Assembly (NCBI GenBank): GCA_910586535.1 | Contig: CAJUHS010000022.1 | Location: forward strand, 1-34,618 | DNA from: an uncultured Oscillospiraceae bacterium | GTDB taxonomy: Bacteria > Bacillota > Clostridia > Oscillospirales > Ruminococcaceae | DNA: 34,618 nt | Reading direction: 5' to 3' | Part shown: in pieces, positions 29,881 to 34,618 of the stretch | Layout: every line of letters starts with the position of its first letter | Numbering within the stretch: position 1 is the first letter of the stretch | The notes under the pieces: model-generated | Databases searched by the model: none | What the model was told of the DNA's origin: nothing | The model's input: the letters and a program-made list of their open reading frames with translations, nothing else | Program-made: the position numbers and the translations under genes

Positions 29881-31071
29881 ATGTTTGAGATTTTTAAGGA
29901 CGCGATCGTCAGCCTCGCTGAGACAAGCGGTTTTGCGGGTCTTGACTGGAAAGCGATCGTAATGATACTTATTTCTTTTGTATTTATGTATCTTGCCATT
30001 GCCAAGAATTTTGAGCCGCTGCTGCTGCTCCCGATTTCTTTCGGTATGCTTCTCACAAACCTCCCTTTTTCAGGACTCTACAACCCCGATTTATTTATAA
30101 TTAACGAAGAGGGACATATCGACGTTTTAAACGTACTTACCAACGGCGGTCTGCTTGACCTGCTGTATTTAGGCGTAAAGCTACAGGTCTATCCGCCGCT
30201 TATATTTCTTGGCATCGGATGTATGACCGACTTCTCGCCTCTTATTGCCAATCCCAAAAGTTTCCTTTTGGGTGCTGCCGCTCAGGCTGGTATCTTCATT
30301 ACATTTATCGGTGCGGCACTTCTCGGAATGTCAGCTACAGAAGCAGGTTCCATAGCTATAATCGGCGGCGCGGACGGTCCTACGGCTATTTATGTATCAA
30401 GCCGATTGCTCAAACCTACAGATAATATCAATACAGGTACTATCGCTCTTGCAGCATACACCTATATGGCGCTTGTACCTATCATTCAGCCTCCTATAAT
30501 GAAACTTCTAACAACCAAGAAAGAGCGCGGCGTTGTTATGGAACAGCTCAGAACAGTTTCCAAGACTGAAAAGATCATCTTCCCGATTGCCGTAACTGTT
30601 GTTATTTCCCTGCTTGTTCCCTCGGCTACTCCGCTGGTAGGTATGCTCATGCTTGGAAATCTGCTCAAGGAAAGCGGCGTGTGCAACAGGCTTGTTGACA
30701 CTGCGCAGAACGCGCTTATGAATATTGTAACGATTTTCCTCGGCGTATCCGTTGGTGCTACAACTCAGGCAGACAAGATCCTTAATCTTTCTTTTGCAAA
30801 GGTTATCATACTCGGTGTTATTGCATTCGGTATCGGTACTGCCGCGGGCGTACTCTTCGGAAAGCTTATGTATGTGGCTACTAAAGGCAAGGTCAATCCT
30901 CTTATCGGTTCTGCGGGCGTATCTGCGGTTCCTATGGCGGCTCGTGTTTCACAGAAAGTTGGCGCGCAGGAAAACCCCACGAATTTCCTGCTTATGCACG
31001 CTATGGGACCGAACGTTGCAGGCGTTATAGGTTCGGCTGTTGCAGCCGGCGTACTTCTCAGTATCATCTGA
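29881..31071 (+). CDS. oadB: Sodium-translocating decarboxylase beta subunit (OadB/GcdB/MmdB)
   Basis: A 396-residue integral membrane protein that couples decarboxylation of carboxybiotin to Na+ export. About nine to eleven hydrophobic segments are visible. Conserved motifs are GIGCMTDFSPLIANPK, the ion-binding GGADGPTAIYVSSRL, and the C-terminal SAVPMAARVSQKVG...NFLLMHAMGPNVAGVIGSA. No alpha (carboxyltransferase) or biotin carrier gene is adjacent, so whether the enzyme acts on oxaloacetate, methylmalonyl-CoA or glutaconyl-CoA cannot be told. The symbol is by family. Confidence 0.92.
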   Translation: MFEIFKDAIVSLAETSGFAGLDWKAIVMILISFVFMYLAIAKNFEPLLLLPISFGMLLTNLPFSGLYNPDLFIINEEGHIDVLNVLTNGGLLDLLYLGVKLQVYPPLIFLGIGCMTDFSPLIANPKSFLLGAAAQAGIFITFIGAALLGMSATEAGSIAIIGGADGPTAIYVSSRLLKPTDNINTGTIALAAYTYMALVPIIQPPIMKLLTTKKERGVVMEQLRTVSKTEKIIFPIAVTVVISLLVPSATPLVGMLMLGNLLKESGVCNRLVDTAQNALMNIVTIFLGVSVGATTQADKILNLSFAKVIILGVIAFGIGTAAGVLFGKLMYVATKGKVNPLIGSAGVSAVPMAARVSQKVGAQENPTNFLLMHAMGPNVAGVIGSAVAAGVLLSII

Positions 31072-31089
31072 GTTGACTGAATATAAAAT

Positions 31090-31137
31090 TTTCCCCTGTT
31101 TTTACGGTGAATCCGTTTAAGAACAGGGGGATTTTTT
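31090..31137 (+). terminator. Intrinsic terminator after oadB
   Basis: TCCCCTGTT (about 31092-31100) pairs with AACAGGGG (31122-31129) in a GC-rich stem, followed by six T. It lies about 20 bases after the oadB stop. Confidence 0.85.
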
Positions 31138-31179
31138 ATGCGAAATTGTTTCTCAAACGTAAACATTTTGCAAAGGATA

Positions 31180-31208
31180 TTGACAAAGAAAAATATAAAA
31201 TATATAAT
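31180..31208 (+). promoter_or_regulatory. Promoter of the ABC transporter operon
   Basis: TTGACA (31180-31185) and TATAAT (31203-31208) are 17 bases apart. The ABC ATPase ATG is about 107 bases downstream, leaving a long 5' leader in which I see no riboswitch. Confidence 0.8.
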
Positions 31209-31314
31209 AAATTATACAAATCATACTTTACATACCTTTGAGGCATAAAATAATTTTGCGGACGGGTAAAATACAATATCCCGGCAGGACAACGGATGCG
31301 GAGGGAACAAGCAT

Positions 31315-32043
31315 ATGGAAGCTATCCAAACAAAACGGCTGACAAAAAGGTATAAAGACATGACGGCTGTAGACAGTCTGGATCTGACAGTACACGAGGG
31401 TGAACTGTTTTCGCTTTTGGGTATTAACGGAGCGGGAAAAACAACCGCTATTAAGATGCTCTCATGTTTGACAAGGCCTACAAACGGCGACGCGGAGCTT
31501 CTTGGCAACAGCATTGTCAAAAACGCCGCCGCCGTAAAAAGCATTATTGGCGTATCGCCTCAGGAAACAGCCGTTGCGCCGAACCTGAGCGTAAGGGAAA
31601 ACCTGGAGCTTATGTGCGGTATACACGGTTTTTCAAAAGAAAAAAAGGATAATAAAACGGCTGAACTTTCAGAGCAGTTCGATCTTGTACAAATACTTGA
31701 TAAAAAGGCTGGAAAGCTTTCAGGCGGCTGGCAGCGTAGGTTAAGCATTGCTATGGCTCTTATCAGCGAGCCTAAGATACTGTTCCTTGATGAGCCGACC
31801 CTTGGATTGGATGTGCTTGCCAGAAGTGATTTGTGGGACAATATCCGTTCCCTCAAAGGCAGGATCACTATTATACTTACCACGCACTATATGGAGGAAG
31901 CGGAAACGCTTTCAGACCGTACAGGTATTATGAAAGACGGAAAGCTTCTTGCCATCGGAACGGCAGAGGAACTGAAGATCAAAGCCGGTACCGATAAATT
32001 TGAGGACGCGTTTGTGAGGATTGTAAAGGAGGCGTCAAAATGA
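31315..32043 (+). CDS. ABC transporter ATP-binding protein
   Basis: A 242-residue ATPase of the ABC-2 (DRA/CcmA-like) exporter class. Walker A is GINGAGKTT at 36-44, the Q-loop is GVSPQETAV, the signature is KLSGGWQRRLSIAMAL, Walker B is ILFLDEPTLGLD and the H-loop is ILTTHYMEEAE. GGAGGG precedes the ATG. Its stop overlaps the permease start by four bases. Pairs of this type export drugs, lipids or polysaccharides; the substrate is not evident. Confidence 0.93.
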   Translation: MEAIQTKRLTKRYKDMTAVDSLDLTVHEGELFSLLGINGAGKTTAIKMLSCLTRPTNGDAELLGNSIVKNAAAVKSIIGVSPQETAVAPNLSVRENLELMCGIHGFSKEKKDNKTAELSEQFDLVQILDKKAGKLSGGWQRRLSIAMALISEPKILFLDEPTLGLDVLARSDLWDNIRSLKGRITIILTTHYMEEAETLSDRTGIMKDGKLLAIGTAEELKIKAGTDKFEDAFVRIVKEASK

Positions 32044-32771
32044 GATTGTTTGCTTTTTCCGTAAGGACAGCTAAGGAAATACTCCGTGACCCGCTGAATC
32101 TTGCGTTCGGGATAGGTTTTCCGCTGGTGCTGATATTCCTGCTTTCCGCGATACAGGCAAATATTCCCGTAAGCCTTTTTGAAATAGGACGCCTTACTCC
32201 GGGAATCACAGTATTCGGACTTTCTTTTATGACGCTGTTTGCCGCTGCGCTTACCGCAAAGGACCGAGAAAGCGCTTTGCTTCAAAGACTTTATACAACG
32301 CCGTTGACTGCCGCGGATTTTATTTTCGGATATATGATGCCTATTCTGCCGATCGCCTTGGCACAGTGCGTGATATGCTATATTACGGCAATAATACTTG
32401 GTTTGCCGGTAACCGTAACGATTTTGTATGCTGTGCTGTTGGCCATACCGGTTTCATTATTTTTTATCGCTTTGGGACTTCTGTGCGGAAGCGTGTTCAG
32501 CGTAAAGCAGGTGGGGGGCATATGCGGAGCTTTGCTCACAAATTTGGTCGCATTTCTTTCCGGAGTATGGTTTGACCTTGATCTTGTGGGCGGATCATTT
32601 AGGAAAATAGCAGATCTTTTGCCATTTGTCCACGCGGTGGAGATGGAAAGAGCTATACTGAACGGAGCGTATGCGGAAATATTTCCGCATATTTGGTGGG
32701 TGCTGGGCTATACTGCTGCAGTCGTATCATTTGCGGTAGTATTCTTCTTGAGACAAATGAGAAATCAATAA
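32040..32771 (+). CDS. ABC-2 type transporter permease
   Basis: A 243-residue membrane protein with six predicted transmembrane segments and the ABC-2 family pattern: an N-terminal cytoplasmic helix (VRTAKEILRDPLN), then FGLSFMTLFAAALTAKDRESALLQRLYTTPLTAADFIFGY, the characteristic elbow and coupling region, and a final helix. It overlaps the ATPase gene (ATGA), so the two form one exporter. A small AbrB-type regulator follows. Confidence 0.92.
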   Translation: MRLFAFSVRTAKEILRDPLNLAFGIGFPLVLIFLLSAIQANIPVSLFEIGRLTPGITVFGLSFMTLFAAALTAKDRESALLQRLYTTPLTAADFIFGYMMPILPIALAQCVICYITAIILGLPVTVTILYAVLLAIPVSLFFIALGLLCGSVFSVKQVGGICGALLTNLVAFLSGVWFDLDLVGGSFRKIADLLPFVHAVEMERAILNGAYAEIFPHIWWVLGYTAAVVSFAVVFFLRQMRNQ

Positions 32772-32823
32772 TAATTTTGGAAAGGGAGGGTACATTTTCC
32801 ATAACGGGAAATGGAAGCATTTT

Positions 32824-33048
32824 ATGAAAAAGCCAAAGGGAAAGTACGCATGGACGGTTACTGTAGGCGAAAAGGGACAAATAGTCATACCAAAGCAGGC
32901 AAGGGAAATTTTTGATATAAGCCCCGGTGATACCCTGATACTTTTGGGAGACGAAAAACGTGGGATGGCGATACCTCCCAAAAGTGCTTTTGCACAATTT
33001 GCCGCTGCGGTTTTTGATACAGAAGAGAATAGTGAAGAAAGTGAATAG
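32824..33048 (+). CDS. AbrB/SpoVT-type transcriptional regulator
   Basis: A 74-residue protein with a swapped-hairpin AbrB domain at the N-terminus: YAWTVTVGEKGQIVIPKQAREIF then DISPGDTLILLGDEKRGMAI. The C-terminal third is a short acidic helix. Such proteins bind DNA as dimers and control transition-state genes, or act as MazE-like antitoxins; no toxin gene is adjacent here. Instead it is 52 bases after the ABC permease and probably regulates that operon. An imperfect hairpin (CATTTTCC / GGGAAATG) lies just before the ATG. Confidence 0.85.
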   Translation: MKKPKGKYAWTVTVGEKGQIVIPKQAREIFDISPGDTLILLGDEKRGMAIPPKSAFAQFAAAVFDTEENSEESE

Positions 33049-33168
33049 GAAAATTTTTGCATAGTTATTTAGGTATTACGGCAGCTGAAGACTGTATTAC
33101 TGCATTTGCCGCTGACTTTTTTTCTGTTTGAGCATATACTGTATAAATACGCGACAGGAGTGAACGGT

Positions 33169-34038
33169 ATGGAAATATATACAGTACAGGCGGGAGATAC
33201 TGCGTTATCGATAGCTGAACAGTTCGGTATCTCGCTTCAAAGACTTATTTCGGACAACAGCCTTTCCGATTCTGGACAGCTTGCTGTGGGGCAGGCTCTT
33301 TTGATACTTCGTCCCGAAACGGTGTATACATTCAGCAGGGGAGACACTCTTTTTTCGGTTGCTGAGGCTTACGGAACAAGCGTTATGCAGCTTTACAGAA
33401 ACAATCCTTTTCTTATCGGCGCAGATTATATACCGGAGGGTACTCAGATAACAATAAATTTTGAGACCGCTCCGACATATGCTGCTCAGATCAGTGGATT
33501 TGCATATGGCTACATAAACCGTAATATTCTTGAAGCGGCTTTGCCGTATCTTACATATGTTATTGTATTCGGATACGGCTTTAATGATGACGGTACGCTT
33601 ATCGAAGTGAACGACGGTGATATAATAGAAATGTCTCATGCTTACAGGACGGCTGTGTTTCTCGGTCTGACGGCTATTAACAGGGACGGCACGTTCGGTT
33701 CGGGAAAAATAGAAAAACTGCTTACAGACATTGATTTTCAGAACGTAATAATCGGAAAGCTTATAGAAACTATACAGCGCAAAAACGCTCAGGGTCTTGA
33801 TATCGATATGGAATATATTCCTCCGCAGTTCCGAACAGAATTTGCCGCTTTTGTTGGAAATGCCACGGAGCAGCTTAACGCGGTTGGGCTTGAAACTCAC
33901 GTCGATTTAGCTCCCAAAACATCGGCAGACCAGCCGGGAACTTTATATGAAGCCCATGATTACAGGCTTTTGGGAAACGCGGCAAACCTTGTTTTTCTTA
34001 TGACCTATGAGTGGGGCTATACGTATATCCGTCGCTGA
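33169..34038 (+). CDS. LysM-GH18 protein, 3' truncated
   Basis: A 289-residue remainder of a SleL/YaaH-like cortex or peptidoglycan glycosidase. Two LysM domains (about 1-47 and 50-98) begin EIYTVQAGDTALSIAEQFG and TVYTFSRGDTLFSVAEAYG. A glycoside hydrolase 18 barrel starts at about 108 and includes the catalytic motif D-I-D-M-E (Asp211, Asp213, Glu215). The frame stops just after FLMTYEWGYTY; family members normally continue for another ~100-130 residues to close the barrel. No continuation is seen in any frame downstream. The ATG at 33169 has AGGAG; the open frame extends to 33106 without a site. No signal peptide, as for spore-associated members. Probably a non-functional enzyme. Confidence 0.8.
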   Translation: MEIYTVQAGDTALSIAEQFGISLQRLISDNSLSDSGQLAVGQALLILRPETVYTFSRGDTLFSVAEAYGTSVMQLYRNNPFLIGADYIPEGTQITINFETAPTYAAQISGFAYGYINRNILEAALPYLTYVIVFGYGFNDDGTLIEVNDGDIIEMSHAYRTAVFLGLTAINRDGTFGSGKIEKLLTDIDFQNVIIGKLIETIQRKNAQGLDIDMEYIPPQFRTEFAAFVGNATEQLNAVGLETHVDLAPKTSADQPGTLYEAHDYRLLGNAANLVFLMTYEWGYTYIRR

Positions 34039-34263
34039 TAAAGGTATTGCATATATCGGGACGGTTTTCATATATTACAAAAACTGTTTTCAGTTAAATG
34101 AATACACGCTTCCTGTCGCGCGACAAATGAAACATCGCTACTAAAATAAAAGCGTAAAAAAGCAAAATAACCCATAATTTTATAAAATAACACGGATTTT
34201 GACCGAAATATATCTGAAAAAACATAAAATAGCATGTAAATTAAAGAGACTTCAAGGAATGGT
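34039..34263. other. AT-rich spacer after the truncated GH18 gene
   Basis: No credible gene. It contains a perfect 12-base palindrome TGTCGCGCGACA at 34114-34125 and a short AACTG/CAGTT hairpin near 34082-34095. It separates the broken gene from transposase remains, so the break, this spacer and the remnant may stem from one insertion/deletion event. Confidence 0.4.
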
Positions 34264-34398
34264 TCAAACAACGCAGATTTGGTTTACATGAGCGTATACC
34301 GTTGTTCTGCTTATTGAATAATTTCTTGCTACTTCTGTCGTGTTATGGCTTTTTTCATATGCCTTTACCATTAACTCCCGTACTTCTGTACTTAGCAT
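34264..34398 (-). pseudogene. N-terminal remnant of an IS630-like transposase
   Basis: A 44-codon frame from the ATG at 34398 reads MLSTEVRELMVKAYEKSHNT then TEVARNYSISRTTVYAHV and stops at 34264. The first 38 residues fit the N-terminal helix-turn-helix of IS630/Tc1-type transposases (an R-E-L-x-V-x-A-Y start, then a VARxYSISRTTVY recognition helix). The catalytic DDE part is absent. A remnant of an insertion sequence is the best reading. Confidence 0.65.
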
Positions 34399-34483
34399 TT
34401 CTATCATCTACTATTTCTATTATACTACTTTTGTCAAGTGTTATCTTATTTTTATGGGGTGCTATAAAAATCAACATTGTTTT

Positions 34484-34618
34484 TCATATTGTTATTGAAA
34501 TTGCACTTACGTCAAAGCTGGAAATTTGCTTATCCCCATATTTAACTATTAATTTATCGGCGCTCATTTCTGTTGCGTTTTCACAGTCGCTTCCGAAATA
34601 TAGATCAACATCAGTCAA
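34484..34618 (-). CDS. C-terminal end of an unidentified gene entering from the right edge
   Basis: The minus-strand frame is open from the window edge to a TGA at 34484-34486, 44 codons ending SSFDVSAISITI. The residues (DLYFGSDCENATEMSADKLI) are protein-like with balanced composition, but too few to identify. It might be the tail of a secreted or surface protein. The start lies outside the window. Confidence 0.45.
   Translation of the reverse strand: MTDVDLYFGSDCENATEMSADKLIVKYGDKQISSFDVSAISITI

Noticed and set aside
34407..34450. TTGACA and TATAAT boxes on the minus strand upstream of the transposase remnant
   Set aside because: The boxes are only about seven bases apart, far from the 17-base spacing of a working promoter.
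1..34618. CRISPR arrays, rRNA and tRNA genes
   Set aside because: No regularly spaced repeats and no recognisable tRNA TPsiC-arm or rRNA segments were found by reading; a covariance scan was not possible.

Overview
The window looks like a chromosomal segment of a clostridial Firmicute, most likely a Ruminococcus/Oscillospiraceae-type gut anaerobe (an inference; no rRNA or marker phylogeny is available here). Support comes from strong AGGAGG-type ribosome binding sites, TTGACA-N17-TATAAT promoters, a lysine riboswitch on asd, the PadR/DUF1700/DUF4097/PspC cassette, a Na+-pumping decarboxylase pair (OadG/OadB), FabV-type enoyl reductase, and a LysM-GH18 protein.

Left end (1-2.6 kb): the edge of an integrated element. 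Four small genes run left and an XRE repressor plus ImmA-type metalloprotease run right, like the immR/immA switch of ICEBs1-type elements, but no integrase follows. A repeat-rich, gene-free stretch abuts a neighbour that appears to have lost its C-terminus. From 2.6 to 7.0 kb come an M20 dipeptidase, a ribbon-helix-helix protein with a palindromic operator inside a divergent promoter, an XRE regulator and small protein pair flanked by a duplicated leader, and fabV.

From 7.0 to 13.9 kb: an envelope-stress-like operon under PadR, a lipoprotein, enolase, a GNAT and an M24 aminopeptidase P. From 13.9 to 15.9 kb is a gene graveyard: two ABC exporter half-transporters and an AgrC-like histidine kinase, each cut by internal deletions. 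From 15.9 to 20.0 kb: an acyl-CoA synthetase with an XRE-cupin regulator, a HIT protein, and a HAD phosphatase with a P-loop kinase.

The most striking locus is 20.1-24.7 kb on the minus strand, an apparent five-gene operon. A surface lipoprotein carries a complete barnase RNase domain with all five catalytic residues. Eleven bases downstream lies a single reading frame with an N-terminal barstar (barnase inhibitor) domain fused directly to a full-length QueA, the queuosine tRNA-modification enzyme. A nucleotidyltransferase, a PAS protein and Tgt, the other queuosine enzyme, follow. The toxin-then-immunity order is kept, but the immunity protein has become part of a tRNA-modifying enzyme.

Right part (24.7-34.6 kb): lysine-riboswitch-controlled asd, then a GNAT, dapA and dapB (lysine/diaminopimelate synthesis); mscS; oadG-oadB without an alpha subunit; an ABC ATPase/permease pair with an AbrB-type regulator; a LysM-GH18 gene broken near its end; a remnant of an IS630-like transposase; and the tail of an unidentified gene.
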